The position numbers and the translations under genes were made by a program. A stretch of DNA of 64,000 bases. Origin: Gemmataceae bacterium. Its GTDB lineage: Bacteria > Planctomycetota > Planctomycetia > Gemmatales > Gemmataceae. Shown piece by piece: positions 36,813 to 45,684 of this stretch (its first letter is position 1; every line of letters starts with the position of its first letter). A model generated the notes under the pieces. The model made no database searches. It was not told the DNA's origin and saw only the letters and a list, made by a program, of their open reading frames with translations. Location: assembly GCA_019636445.1 (NCBI GenBank), contig JAHBXO010000001.1, forward strand, positions 328,434-392,433. The letters are read 5' to 3'.

Positions 36813-36845
36813 AAGCCTGCGGACGCTGGTCCGCGGGCTTCTTTC
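36813..36845 (+). terminator. rho-independent terminator of glnN
   Basis: AAGCCTGCGGAC (36813-36824) pairs with GTCCGCGGGCTT (36829-36840) with one G-T pair, 4-nt loop, followed by CTTTCG. Confidence 0.8.
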
Positions 36846-36895
36846 GTTGGCGGAAACGTTGTGATAGAATGCGCTCAACGACCGGAGATCTCGCC

Positions 36896-37171
36896 ATGGA
36901 CAAGATCGTGGGCGACAAGGAACTGATCGAGAAGCTGCAAGGCGGCGCGAAGCACGTCGAGGTCTTCGACGCGAACGGCAAACTTCTGGGGCGGTATCTG
37001 CCGCAGCATGAATACGAACGCCGCATGATCGAATGTGGCTTTTTTCCGGAGTTCGACGAGGAGATTCGCCGCCAGGGCATCGAAGACTACAAGGCCGGCC
37101 GCGGAGTGACGACCGAAGAGTTGCTGGCCAGTTTGGTGGAAATCCGTCGGACCGGAGAACTCCGGCCGTGA
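36896..37171 (+). CDS. probable antitoxin of a RelE/ParE-like pair
   Basis: 91 residues from ATG 36896 (GGAGATCTC before it; TAGAAT at 36865-36870 may be the -10 box). MDKIVGDKELIEKLQGGAKHVEVFDANGKLLGRYLPQHEYERRM resembles small bacterial proteins with a beta-hairpin and a helical C-terminus (TTEELLASLVEIRR), commonly paired with RelE/ParE toxins. Its stop overlaps the next start as GTGA, which is typical of toxin-antitoxin operons. The fold is inferred from context rather than a firm motif. Confidence 0.6.
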   Translation: MDKIVGDKELIEKLQGGAKHVEVFDANGKLLGRYLPQHEYERRMIECGFFPEFDEEIRRQGIEDYKAGRGVTTEELLASLVEIRRTGELRP

Positions 37172-37437
37172 ATTACCGAATCGTATGGTCGTCGCGCGCC
37201 CGTCGTACGATCCAGACCCTCGTTTTCCTTGCCTGGGAGAAGGGGGCGGATTCCACGTTTCTGGATGAACCGATTCAGGCGATTACCGATCTTCTTTCCC
37301 GCCAACCAAGAACCGCCGGCGAATCGCGCGGGGACGAAGAACGAATCGTCTTCGCGGGAGTATTGAGCGTCGTCTACGAGATCTTTGAATCGGAACGTGT
37401 GGTCCTCATCTATCGGGCCAACGTTTCTCACGGTTGA
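37168..37437 (+). CDS. RelE/ParE-like toxin
   Basis: 89 residues from a GTG that overlaps the antitoxin stop. MNYRIVWSSRARRTIQTLVFLAW, LLSRQPRTAGESR and the closing beta strands VVYEIFESERVVLIYRANVS follow the RelE/ParE fold: N-terminal strand and helices, then three strands. Proteins of this superfamily cleave mRNA at the ribosome or poison gyrase; the active residues are not clear here. The pair sits between two strong terminators, as an isolated unit. Confidence 0.65.
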   Translation: MNYRIVWSSRARRTIQTLVFLAWEKGADSTFLDEPIQAITDLLSRQPRTAGESRGDEERIVFAGVLSVVYEIFESERVVLIYRANVSHG

Positions 37438-37488
37438 AGATGGTCGGCTTTTGCCGCACTGTTCATCAAGTAAGCATGACCGGAACCG

Positions 37489-37526
37489 AAACCACCGGAG
37501 GGGTAACCCTCCGGTGGTTTCATTTT
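37489..37526. terminator. bidirectional terminator
   Basis: Perfect 15-bp stem, GAAACCACCGGAGGG (37489-37503) with its complement at 37508-37522, 4-nt loop, then ATTTT. It lies between the toxin gene and the convergent Cys-rich gene. Confidence 0.88.
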
Positions 37527-37546
37527 GCAGCCTGTGGCCGCGCCCG

Positions 37547-37954
37547 TTACTTGGATTTGCTCATTTCCCGGCACATCTTCGCGCAGGCCCGACAGGCCTT
37601 CGCGCAGGCCATGCACGCCTTGTCGTCCTTGTGCTTCTCGCACTCCGCCGCGCATTTGTCGCAGGCATCGGCGCAGAGCGCCATCACCGCGGCCGACATT
37701 GGTCCCTTCCGGGCCGACACGCCGGAGCAGGCGGCGCAGATCTCCGCACAATCCAGGCACAGCTTGATGCAGTCCTTCCGGCCGGCCTCGTCCAGACACG
37801 CGACGACGCACGCCAGACATGCCTCCCGGCACTCGCAGCATTCCATGCAGCACGTTTCGGCGGCCTTCTTGTCCTCCGCCCGTGCCGCAGCACCCACTCC
37901 TGCGGCGCCCGCCAACAGGCCGGCCGCGCCACCGATCATCGTTCGACGGTCCAT
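37547..37954 (-). CDS. Cys-rich four-helix-bundle copper-storage-like protein
   Basis: 135 residues. MDRRTMIGGAAGLLAGAAGV is a twin-arginine-type leader. The mature part holds about 20 cysteines in helical spacing (CCMECCECREACLACVVACL, CIKLCLDCAEICAACSG, CADACDKCAAEC, CMACAKACRACAKMCREM), the layout of Csp1/DUF326 proteins, in which four helices line a tube of Cu(I) ions. Exported Csp1-type copies store copper for cuproenzymes. It is 37 nt downstream of an ArsR-family regulator. Confidence 0.9.
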   Translation of the reverse strand: MDRRTMIGGAAGLLAGAAGVGAAARAEDKKAAETCCMECCECREACLACVVACLDEAGRKDCIKLCLDCAEICAACSGVSARKGPMSAAVMALCADACDKCAAECEKHKDDKACMACAKACRACAKMCREMSKSK

Positions 37955-37991
37955 AGCGTTCTCCTCCCGGTTGAAGTGAATGCGGGCACGC

Positions 37992-38357
37992 CTAACCGGC
38001 GGACCGCTTCTTCGTTTCCTCGATCAAGCACAATCCCCGCTCGAGCAGGATCACCACGCAGCCGTCCACGATCCGATACTGGACGCTGTTGCCATTCCGA
38101 CGGCCGGCGACGATCCCCTTGTCCTGCAGCCGTTGAAGCTGGTTCGAGATGGCTTGCGGCTTCATCTCCAACGCCTCCGCCAGTTCGGTCGTGCTGGCTT
38201 CGTCGCGGCGGGCGATCTCGTGCAGCAGTCGCAGCCGGGTCTCGTTCGCCAGCACCTCGAACAGCGACTCCACGGCGCTGGCTTGTTCATAGGTCATTCG
38301 CGGACGTTGCTTCAGACCGGCCTTGACCGGGCATGGCCGAACAGTCTCTTGGGACAT
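37992..38357 (-). CDS. ArsR/SmtB-family metal-responsive regulator
   Basis: 121 residues from the ATG at 38357. Winged helix: LFEVLANETRLRLLHEIARRDEASTTELAEALEMKPQAISNQLQRLQDKGIVAGRRNGNSVQYRI. Cysteines at 9, 100 and 110 are candidates for metal sensing in the N-terminus and the final helix (DGCVVILLERGLCLIEE). In this family metal binding releases operator DNA. It is transcribed ahead of the Cys-rich copper-protein gene, which suggests copper or another thiophilic metal as inducer. Confidence 0.9.
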   Translation of the reverse strand: MSQETVRPCPVKAGLKQRPRMTYEQASAVESLFEVLANETRLRLLHEIARRDEASTTELAEALEMKPQAISNQLQRLQDKGIVAGRRNGNSVQYRIVDGCVVILLERGLCLIEETKKRSAG

Positions 38358-38380
38358 CCTTCGGATCACCTGGGCGGATA

Positions 38381-38412
38381 GACATACACTAAGCGATGTA
38401 TTTGTGTATGTC
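38381..38412. promoter_or_regulatory. operator-like inverted repeat of the ArsR gene
   Basis: GACATACAC (38381-38389) and GTGTATGTC (38404-38412) are perfect inverted repeats, with an inner TACACT/ATGTA partial repeat. Located 24-55 nt upstream of the ArsR start, where ArsR/SmtB regulators usually bind over the promoter. It is AT-rich in otherwise GC-rich DNA. Confidence 0.75.
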
Positions 38413-38565
38413 AAGTCGAATCCGCATCGGCACGGTGCGCTGATCAACATCCCGATCGCACGGAACGTGTCGAGGAACCGGTGGTCGATTCAGGACGAAT
38501 TCTTGGAAAAGCCGCATTCTCGCGTTCTGACTGTCGACGAAAGGAGGATACAGGGAGAGTCGGCC

Positions 38566-40113
38566 ATGCTGGCGGTCGTTTTCAAGCCTACGATCGCCCG
38601 GCCGCGTGTTCGCTGGCCCGCGCTCGATTCCCGCTCCGCACTCTTCGCCCTCATCGTGGTTTCCACCGCCGTCCGGTTCGTCTGGGCCTACTGGCTCGAG
38701 GCCAGCAACGACGAAGCCTACAACTTCCTCTACACCGTCCACCCCGCCTGGAGCCAGTTCGACCACCCGCCCGCCACCATGCTTATCGAACGGATGGGGC
38801 TGGCGCTCTTCGGTTCCGTGTCCCCTCTCGCCCTGCGCTTCGGCTTCGTCCTTTGCGGTGCCGCGTCGACCGTCCTCCTCGCACTCCTGACGACGCGACT
38901 CTTCGCCGATGCCCGCGCCGGCTTCTTCGCCGCGCTCGCGCTCAACGTCACCGGCTTCTTCGCGCTCAAGGCCGGCTCGTTCGCCCTCCCCGACGGACCG
39001 CTCACCGTCTTCGCGTTCGCCACGCTATGGGCGCTCGCCGAGGCGTTCGCACAGCCGCCGCGCCTGCGCCCGTGGCTGGTGGTCGGCGCGTGCTGGGGCT
39101 GCGCGCTCGCCAGCAAGTACCACGCGGTCTTCCTGCCCGCCGGCGCGGTCGCGTTCGCGCTGACCACGGCGTCGGCGCGCCGCCACCTCGCCTCGCCGGG
39201 GCCGTATCTCGCCGTCGCCCTCGGCCTGCTCGGGTTCCTGCCCGCGCTGCTTTGGAACGCCGAGAACGGCTGGGCCTCGTTCGCCTATCAGGGCGGCCGT
39301 GCCGTCGCCCTCGGCTTCCGGCCCGACAAACTCGCGCAATACGTTGGCGAACAAATGGCCGTCTGGTTCCCGTGGATGTGGCTGGCGCTCGCCGCCGTCC
39401 TCGTGCGCGGCCTGCGATCGTGGCGAACCGCCTCCGACGCCGAGCGGCACCTCCTCGCGCAGGCGACGGTGCCGATCGCCTTCTTCCTCGCCATCGCCGC
39501 CAGCCGCGGCGCCATGGCGCACTGGGGCTGGATCGGCTTCCTGCCGCTCTACCCGCTCCTCGGCCGTGCCGCATCCGACCTGTCGCGCGAACGACCCGAA
39601 CGCCTGCGGCGCATCGCCATCCTGTACTCGCTCGCGGCGGCGGGCCTCCTCCTCGCGATCCTGCTGTACGTGCGATCCGGCTGGTTCCCGGCGACGCCGC
39701 GCGGGCCGGCGCGCGACTTCAGCGGCTGGGAATCGGTTGGAAAGGAGCTGCGCATTCGCGGGCTACTGGATCGCCCAAATACGTTTCTCGTCACCGACGA
39801 CTGGCACGCTTCCGGCCATCTCGCCTTCGAGACCGACGGAACCGTGCCCGTGCTCTGCTATCGCTCCGACGACGCGCGCGGCTTCGCGCACTGGAGCCGG
39901 CCCGAACAATGGATCGGATGGGATGGCCTGTACATCGAGAAGAAGGAGGGCGGCGACCCGGCGGCGCAATTCGCCCCGTTCTTTCGCCGGATCGATCGAC
40001 TGCCCGACATTTCCATGACGCGCGGCGGCCGCGCCATGCAGGCCGTCCGCGTCTACCTCTGCGTCGATCAGCTCCGCCCATACCCGTTCCGCGGGCACGC
40101 GCCGTCGCGGTGA
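38566..40113 (+). CDS. glycosyltransferase family 39-like membrane protein
   Basis: 515 residues from the ATG at 38566, with GGGAGAG 6 nt before it. About ten to eleven hydrophobic helices. Loop 1 has SNDEAYNFLYT (acidic pair of ArnT/PMT enzymes) and FDHPPATMLIERMG follows, the HPP motif. These enzymes transfer a sugar from a polyprenyl carrier at the outer side of the inner membrane. The C-terminal 130 residues are soluble and hold TFLVTDDWHASGHLAFET. It is more typical of the family than the 7536-9164 gene. Confidence 0.85.
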   Translation: MLAVVFKPTIARPRVRWPALDSRSALFALIVVSTAVRFVWAYWLEASNDEAYNFLYTVHPAWSQFDHPPATMLIERMGLALFGSVSPLALRFGFVLCGAASTVLLALLTTRLFADARAGFFAALALNVTGFFALKAGSFALPDGPLTVFAFATLWALAEAFAQPPRLRPWLVVGACWGCALASKYHAVFLPAGAVAFALTTASARRHLASPGPYLAVALGLLGFLPALLWNAENGWASFAYQGGRAVALGFRPDKLAQYVGEQMAVWFPWMWLALAAVLVRGLRSWRTASDAERHLLAQATVPIAFFLAIAASRGAMAHWGWIGFLPLYPLLGRAASDLSRERPERLRRIAILYSLAAAGLLLAILLYVRSGWFPATPRGPARDFSGWESVGKELRIRGLLDRPNTFLVTDDWHASGHLAFETDGTVPVLCYRSDDARGFAHWSRPEQWIGWDGLYIEKKEGGDPAAQFAPFFRRIDRLPDISMTRGGRAMQAVRVYLCVDQLRPYPFRGHAPSR

Positions 40114-40123
40114 ATCCACTCCG

Positions 40124-40627
40124 TCACTCGGTCGCCACGCGGTCCGATCCGACGAGCGGCAGCCGCGCTTCGAACTTCTTGTCGCGGATGCCGTTGTGAC
40201 ACTTCAGGCACGAGAGCGTCATGTCGTTGAACGCCACGACGACGCCGTCCATGTTCCGCTCCTTCGCCTTCGTGCCCAGCGTCTCGGCGGCGCGGCGGAA
40301 CGTCGAAATGTGGAACTCGTATTCCTTCCCCTTGTAGGAGTTCAGGAACGCGACGGCCTTGGCGATCTGGACGAGGTCCTCGGCCGTCGCTTCGAGTTTC
40401 GGGAAGTCGTTCAGCGCGATATGCTCGAGGATCGACTGCGATCCCTTGAGCTTGGCCGCCATCAACTCCTGCTTGGTGACGAACTTGAACTTCTGCGGCA
40501 CATCCTTCCGCTCGACCTTGTCGGACTTCTCTTTTTCCTTTTCCTTGTCCGGTTTCGAGCCGAAGCTGAGACCGGCCGCCGCCAGCACGCCGGCGGCGAT
40601 CAGGAAAAACGGGAGCTTGCGGTTCAT
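40124..40627 (-). CDS. secreted c-type cytochrome, cytochrome c-prime-like
   Basis: 167 residues. Signal peptide (LPFFLIAAGVLAAAGLSFG), a Lys/Glu-rich segment, then a helical domain with one haem site, CLKCH, at residues 140-144, near the C-terminus as in cytochrome c-prime. The sequence before it (LVQIAKAVAFLNSYKGKEYEFHISTFRRAAETLGTKAKE) is consistent with a four-helix bundle. Periplasmic redox or gas-binding protein. It converges with the GT39-like gene; stops are 10 nt apart. Confidence 0.82.
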   Translation of the reverse strand: MNRKLPFFLIAAGVLAAAGLSFGSKPDKEKEKEKSDKVERKDVPQKFKFVTKQELMAAKLKGSQSILEHIALNDFPKLEATAEDLVQIAKAVAFLNSYKGKEYEFHISTFRRAAETLGTKAKERNMDGVVVAFNDMTLSCLKCHNGIRDKKFEARLPLVGSDRVATE

Positions 40628-40751
40628 CGCGCACCATCCGATCCGTGGGAAGGGAACCGCGGACGCGTCGGTCCGCCAGATGGTATTGTAAACAAAATTC
40701 GGGTATGGATGTCCTGTTTAACGGAACGAGCGTTCCGCATGGATTTGTCAC

Positions 40752-41930
40752 TCACATCGCCGCGGGGGCGGTCCCGTTCACGGCCGCGCGACCGAAGCCC
40801 ACGTGACGACTCTTCCCGCCGCCCGCCAGTTCCGCGCGATTCTCGCGATAGGCGCGCTTCGCGCGCTCCCAGTCCCACCGATTCGATTCCAGGTAGTCCA
40901 CGATCAGCAGGTTCCGCAGTTCGTCCAGTTCGGCGAAGCTGAACCCGTCCGAGTCGTCCACGATGCGCTCGACCGGGATCGCGGAGAGAATCTCGGCGTC
41001 CCAGCGCTCGATCAACCGGCGGCGCAGGTCGGCGGTCGGCTTGGCGAAGTGGAGCGTCAGGTCGATGCGGCCGGGGCGGCGAAACGCGGGGTCGATCAAC
41101 CGGATGTCGCAGTTCGTGGTGAAGACGTACACGACCGCTTCGTTGCCGCTGACGCCGTCGAGGGCCGTGAGGAAGACCGACTGGTCGTCGGTCTCCTTCA
41201 CGGTTTCGCGGTCGCGCAGGGCGATGTCCATGTCGTCGAAAAAGATCACGCCCTGCTTCGAGACCTTGAAGAGCTGGCGGACGGCCTCGCCGGGGTCGTC
41301 GGCGCGGCGGGCGGCGGCGTAGTCGTCGGCGGTGATGAGCTTGCGGTCCCAGTTGCGGCGGACGCATTCCTGGTGGATCCATCGGCAGGCGGAGGTCTTG
41401 CCGTTGCCGGGCGGTCCGGTGAGGAGCAGGCCGCGCTTGGCGCGCCCGCCGAAGCGTTTGATGCGGTCGAGGTTCTTGGGTTCGAGGTAGCCGATGGTGT
41501 TCTGCCAGAGTTTGGTTTCGATCTCCGGCGGCAGGACGGGCGGCGGGTTCGGCGGCGCGGTGCGCTTGCGGAGTTCGATCGCCCGGCGATAGAGCGCGCG
41601 GTATTGCGAACGGTCGCAGACGAGGAGGTCGTATCCGGCGCCGTATCGTCCGGCGGCGCAGCCGGCGGTGGCGCGGACGAAGGTGATCGCGTCGAGGTGG
41701 TACAGGCGGAGGCCGAGGTTCATGCCGGACCAGATCCGTCGGAAGTCCGGATCCCAATCGCGGATGAAGACGCCATCGAGGGGCGAGAAGCGGCCGCGGC
41801 GGGCCGCCCTGATCAGTTGGGTTTCGAAGAGGTCGGCGTCGAACGCGACCGGATCGCGGAAGCCGCCCGCCTGGGCGGCCGCCGCGATGAGGTGGCGGTG
41901 ATCGGCCGTGAATTCCTGCAAGGGTGCCAT
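40752..41930 (-). CDS. AAA+ ATPase
   Basis: 392 residues. Walker A TGPPGNGKT (171-179), Walker B GVIFFDDMD (227-234), sensor 1 VYVFTTNCD and the arginine finger region DPAFRRPGRIDLTLHFAKP are of the classical AAA clade (FtsH/proteasome-like). The N-terminal 150 residues hold no domain I know. The C-terminal small domain is ordinary, then a tail. No protease or substrate-binding domain is fused, so it may remodel a partner. No operon partner. Confidence 0.85.
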   Translation of the reverse strand: MAPLQEFTADHRHLIAAAAQAGGFRDPVAFDADLFETQLIRAARRGRFSPLDGVFIRDWDPDFRRIWSGMNLGLRLYHLDAITFVRATAGCAAGRYGAGYDLLVCDRSQYRALYRRAIELRKRTAPPNPPPVLPPEIETKLWQNTIGYLEPKNLDRIKRFGGRAKRGLLLTGPPGNGKTSACRWIHQECVRRNWDRKLITADDYAAARRADDPGEAVRQLFKVSKQGVIFFDDMDIALRDRETVKETDDQSVFLTALDGVSGNEAVVYVFTTNCDIRLIDPAFRRPGRIDLTLHFAKPTADLRRRLIERWDAEILSAIPVERIVDDSDGFSFAELDELRNLLIVDYLESNRWDWERAKRAYRENRAELAGGGKSRHVGFGRAAVNGTAPAAM

Positions 41931-42010
41931 CGTCGGGCTGGCGGGACCGCCAGTCGTGGGTACGGATCGAATGGCGGAAAGGACGGGGGCCGGCGGGAGG
42001 AGGTTCGGTC

Positions 42011-42045
42011 AAAAGTGTCGGGCACTCGCGGAGCGAGTGCCCGAC
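42011..42045 (-). terminator. terminator of the sialate esterase gene
   Basis: GTCGGGCACTCGC (42017-42029) pairs perfectly with GCGAGTGCCCGAC (42033-42045), 3-nt loop. On the minus strand it is followed by ACTTTT. Confidence 0.82.
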
Positions 42046-42050
42046 TCTTC

Positions 42051-43514
42051 TTACTTCTTCGTCGCCGTCACCAGCGGGAAGTCGTCGGTGCGGAACGGCG
42101 AGGCGGGCAGGTTCGCCTTGTTGAACAGGTTGCACACCGGGAAGTTGCTCCAGCCGAAGCGCACGGCCACGGGCTTGGACACCTTCTCGCAGCTCACCTC
42201 GATCGTGTCGCCCTTGATCGTCGCGGTGGCGGGGTAGAAGTACTTGTCCTCGCCGCAGACGGTGAAGCCGTAGAGCACGCGGCCGCGCGCCACGAGTCCG
42301 CCGCCGAGGTGGTCGAAGCTCAGCACGACCTTGTCGCCTTCGATCTTGTGGGACTTGTAGGTCGGTCCGCTGTACTCGATCTTCTGGCCGTAGGCGAGGG
42401 CGCGGGCGGCGAGGGCGAGGCGCTGGCCGGCGGGTTCCTTGTGCTGCGGGTGGATGTCGAAGAGGTCACCGACATCGGTGATGACGGCCATGCCGACCTT
42501 CGGTAGCTTCGTCGTGGAATAGAGCTGGGCGTCGCGGAGTTCGGCGTAGTTCACGCCGTGGGCGTCGCCGTCGTGGAACGGGGCGAGCTGCACGAGCATG
42601 AACGGCAGGTCGGACTTCCACGCCTTGCGCCAGTCTTCGATCATCGTGGTGAAGAGCGTGCGGTACTCGGCGGCGCGGCCGGCGTTCGATTCCCCCTGGT
42701 ACCAGATCGCGCCCTTGACCGAGTAGTTCAAGATCGGGTGGATCATGCCGTTGTAGAGGCTCGATGGCGTATGCGGGTTCAGCCCCTTGCCGGCGGCGGC
42801 CTTGATCATCTGCTCCTTCTTGCCGAGGTAGTGCTTGATCTCGTCGTTGCCGGCGAGGGCTTCCTTCGAGGTCCACGCTTCCGCCGGGGTGCCGCCCCAC
42901 GAGGTGTGGATGAGGCCGACGGGAACGTTGAGCGACGGCTGGAGGTGCTTGCCGAAGTAGGCCGCGACGGCGGAGAAGGTGAAGAGGTTGTCCTTGTTCG
43001 ATTCGAGCCACTTGGTTTCGTAGGGCGCTCCGGCGCGGACGTGCGCCTGCGGTTCGGCGACGGCGGTCTTCGGCACGGTGAAGAGGCGGATGTTCTTGTT
43101 GACGGCCTTCTCGGCCATGTCGAGGCCGCCGCGGAGCAGGTTGAAGCGCCACTCCATGTTCGACTGGCCGGAGCAGACCCAGACTTCGCCGACGGCGACG
43201 TCGTTGATGGTGAGCTTGTCGTTGCCGGCGGCGACGGTGAGCGTGTAGCCGGTGCCGGCGGCGGCGGGCGGCAGCTTGGCGGCAAACTTCCCCTTGTCGT
43301 CGGCCGTCGCGGTGGCGGCGTCGGCCTTATCGCCCTTCGCCAGCGTCACGGTGACTTTCGCGCCGGCGTCGGCGGTGCCCCATACCGTGTTTTCGACCTT
43401 CTGCTGGAGGACCATGTGGTCGCCGAACAGCTCGTGCATCTTGATTTCGGCCCGCGCCGCCGGGGCGAGGGTGCCGACGGCCGCGGCCAGGAGAAGCAAT
43501 CGCAGGAAACGCAT
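42051..43514 (-). CDS. sialate O-acetylesterase-like secreted esterase
   Basis: 487 residues from ATG 43514, with a signal peptide (MRFLRLLLLAAAVGTLAPAARA). The SGNH-hydrolase blocks are VWVCSGQSNMEWRF (nucleophile Ser in GQSN), IHTSWGGTPAEAW, and AIWYQGESNAGRAAEYRTLF. An N-terminal Ig-like part (VWGTADAGAKVTVTL) precedes the catalytic domain, as is normal. It removes O-acetyl groups from sialic acid or plant/algal polysaccharides. Planctomycetes carry many such genes for polysaccharide use. Followed by a terminator. Confidence 0.92.
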   Translation of the reverse strand: MRFLRLLLLAAAVGTLAPAARAEIKMHELFGDHMVLQQKVENTVWGTADAGAKVTVTLAKGDKADAATATADDKGKFAAKLPPAAAGTGYTLTVAAGNDKLTINDVAVGEVWVCSGQSNMEWRFNLLRGGLDMAEKAVNKNIRLFTVPKTAVAEPQAHVRAGAPYETKWLESNKDNLFTFSAVAAYFGKHLQPSLNVPVGLIHTSWGGTPAEAWTSKEALAGNDEIKHYLGKKEQMIKAAAGKGLNPHTPSSLYNGMIHPILNYSVKGAIWYQGESNAGRAAEYRTLFTTMIEDWRKAWKSDLPFMLVQLAPFHDGDAHGVNYAELRDAQLYSTTKLPKVGMAVITDVGDLFDIHPQHKEPAGQRLALAARALAYGQKIEYSGPTYKSHKIEGDKVVLSFDHLGGGLVARGRVLYGFTVCGEDKYFYPATATIKGDTIEVSCEKVSKPVAVRFGWSNFPVCNLFNKANLPASPFRTDDFPLVTATKK

Positions 43515-43589
43515 GGAGAAAACTCCGAAGTTGGGAAAGGCGGGTCTGCACAAACTAAACCGCGAAGCGCGACGCGGCAACGGGCGGGA

Positions 43590-45611
43590 TTATTTCTTCA
43601 CGCTCACCAGGATCGGTTCGCTCGAATAGCCGATCTTCACCACGAAATTCACCGGCACGAACGCCTGCACCGCGATCGGCACGTCGGCGATCTCGGCGGC
43701 GTCCGGCGCGGCCTTCAATGTGATGTGTCCCACACTCCCCGTGCCCAGCAGCGTCTTGCTCTTCGCATCCACCATCGTCACGCCCGGCGGCAGCGAGTCG
43801 GCGAACTTCTGACCCAGGTGCCGCAGGATCACGTCAAGCGTCAACGGCTTGTCGTAGTCGGCGCGGCGTTTCACCTCGACCTCGATCTTCGCCTCCTCGC
43901 CCGGCTTCAGCGTGATCCGGTTCGACTTCACTTTCACTTCGAGCACATCGGAGGCGTCCGTCACGGCGACGGCGGGCATCGTGGCCGGGAAGCGACCGCG
44001 CCCGCCGCCGGGCAGATAGATTTCCTCGTCGGGAATCGCCGTGCGCGTCAGCCCTTCGGCCGTGCCGACGACTTCGACGATGCTCGCGTCGAGCTTCGCA
44101 TCGGCGGCGGCCGAGAGCACGAGGCAGCCCTGCGTCATCGTCGTGGGGATCGTCAGCGCGTTCACGGCCACGCCCTTCGGCAGGTTGCGGACCTCGACCT
44201 TCACCGGGGCCGTGAAGCTGTTCGTCCGTGCCACCGTGACGTACCACGCGGTGCGGCTGCCCGGGCCGATCATCGCCTTGGCCGGGTCGAGCTTGATCGT
44301 GAAGTCGGGCTTGGCGATCGAGGCGGCGAGGAAGTACGGGAACGCTTCGCCGCCCTTGTTGTTCAGGTCGCGGACACGGAGGACGTAGTCGCCATCCGCC
44401 GGCGCGGCGAACGTGAGGGCCGCGTCCTTGCCGTTCGTGTCGTCGTTGCTGGCGAGGACGCGCCCGTCGGCCGCGAGGATGTCCAGCATCGAATCGAGCC
44501 GCGAGCGTAGCGGCGTGCCGAATCGCCGGGCGAAGATCTCGAAGCGGATCGGTTCGGCCTTCCGGGCGGTGAAGGCGAAGTGGTCCAGGTCGCGCTTCGT
44601 TCCGATGCGGGCGTTCATCCCGCCGGGGATGCTCAGTCGGTTCGCCACCTTCGGCGCGTCGTTCGGCTCGGCTTCGGACCCGAGCGGCAGGTCGGTCACG
44701 ACGACCGGGACGGGGTTCGTCTCGTGAGTTCCGTTTCGCAAGGTGATCTGTTGGATGCCAAGCGCCGATGAAATGTTCGCATCCCAGTGCGGGGCGAGTG
44801 CCTTCGCGCTGCCGACCGGTTCGAGCTTGGCCTTCGCGCCCGGGTTCACCGCGAGGGGGAACGCGTGCGCCGCGGCGGGCTTGTTGGTGATCGCGAGCGC
44901 GTACGTCCAGCGCGGGTCGCCGTCGTACTTGGAATCGCGCACGAGCACGGTGTACTCGCCATCCGCCGGCACGGTGAACGTGAAGGCCGGGTCGGCGTAG
45001 TGCCCGTCGTCGTCGGCCGCCAGTTCGCGCCCGTTCGCGTCGAGGATTGCGACCAGCGGATCGATGTGCTTTTGCAGGTCGTGAATCTTGTCCTGGATGC
45101 GGGCGGCGAAGGTCTCCACGGTGATGCGTTGCCCGGCCTTCGCGGCGAACTTGTAGGCGTCCACGTTCTCGGCGATCTCGACGCGCCCGCAGACGACGCA
45201 CGGAAGCGTGATGCTTTGCGGGGCCTTCGGCGTGTTCTTCCCCGGTTGCTCGACAATGATCGGGTCGGGCGTGATGAGGATCTGCCCGAGCGACGAGACG
45301 CCGAGCGATGTCGCGAGGCGGAAGTCGTGAACGCCGACGCGGGCGTCGGGCGCGACGGTGAGCTTGAGCTTCACGCTGCGCGTCGTCGCCTTCGGGTCCT
45401 TCGCAGGGATCACTTCGGCGACGAGGCCCGGCTCGCGAAACAGGACCTTGTACGCACCGGCGAAGTTCATGAGGCCTTCGACCGACACCTCGGCGGTCGT
45501 GCCGCGCTGCGCCGCCGTCGGCACCGTGTGCGTGATCATCGGGAACGAGGTCTGCGCGTGGACCGAGGCCGTGAGAACGACGAACGCGAGGACAACGAGC
45601 AAGCGAGGCAT
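43590..45611 (-). CDS. secreted protein with two PPC domains
   Basis: 673 residues from ATG 45611, with signal peptide (LLVVLAFVVLTASVHAQ). PPC domain 1 is around residues 145-245 (VEIAENVDAYKFAAKAGQRITVETFAARI), PPC domain 2 around 310-410 (GSEAEPNDAPKVANRLSIPGGMNARIGTKRDLDHFAFTARKAEPI). The C-terminal 250 residues are Ig/CARDB-like strands (VRNLPKGVAVNALTIPTTM; LKPGEEAKIEVEVKRR). No enzyme domain. Similar to the 20208-21788 protein. Probably binds a surface component. Confidence 0.88.
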   Translation of the reverse strand: MPRLLVVLAFVVLTASVHAQTSFPMITHTVPTAAQRGTTAEVSVEGLMNFAGAYKVLFREPGLVAEVIPAKDPKATTRSVKLKLTVAPDARVGVHDFRLATSLGVSSLGQILITPDPIIVEQPGKNTPKAPQSITLPCVVCGRVEIAENVDAYKFAAKAGQRITVETFAARIQDKIHDLQKHIDPLVAILDANGRELAADDDGHYADPAFTFTVPADGEYTVLVRDSKYDGDPRWTYALAITNKPAAAHAFPLAVNPGAKAKLEPVGSAKALAPHWDANISSALGIQQITLRNGTHETNPVPVVVTDLPLGSEAEPNDAPKVANRLSIPGGMNARIGTKRDLDHFAFTARKAEPIRFEIFARRFGTPLRSRLDSMLDILAADGRVLASNDDTNGKDAALTFAAPADGDYVLRVRDLNNKGGEAFPYFLAASIAKPDFTIKLDPAKAMIGPGSRTAWYVTVARTNSFTAPVKVEVRNLPKGVAVNALTIPTTMTQGCLVLSAAADAKLDASIVEVVGTAEGLTRTAIPDEEIYLPGGGRGRFPATMPAVAVTDASDVLEVKVKSNRITLKPGEEAKIEVEVKRRADYDKPLTLDVILRHLGQKFADSLPPGVTMVDAKSKTLLGTGSVGHITLKAAPDAAEIADVPIAVQAFVPVNFVVKIGYSSEPILVSVKK

Positions 45612-45684
45612 GGCGGACTCCGAAATGCGGACCGGCGGTACTGACATCGTCGCGGAAACGCGTTCGGAGTTCCAGAGGAAAGAT

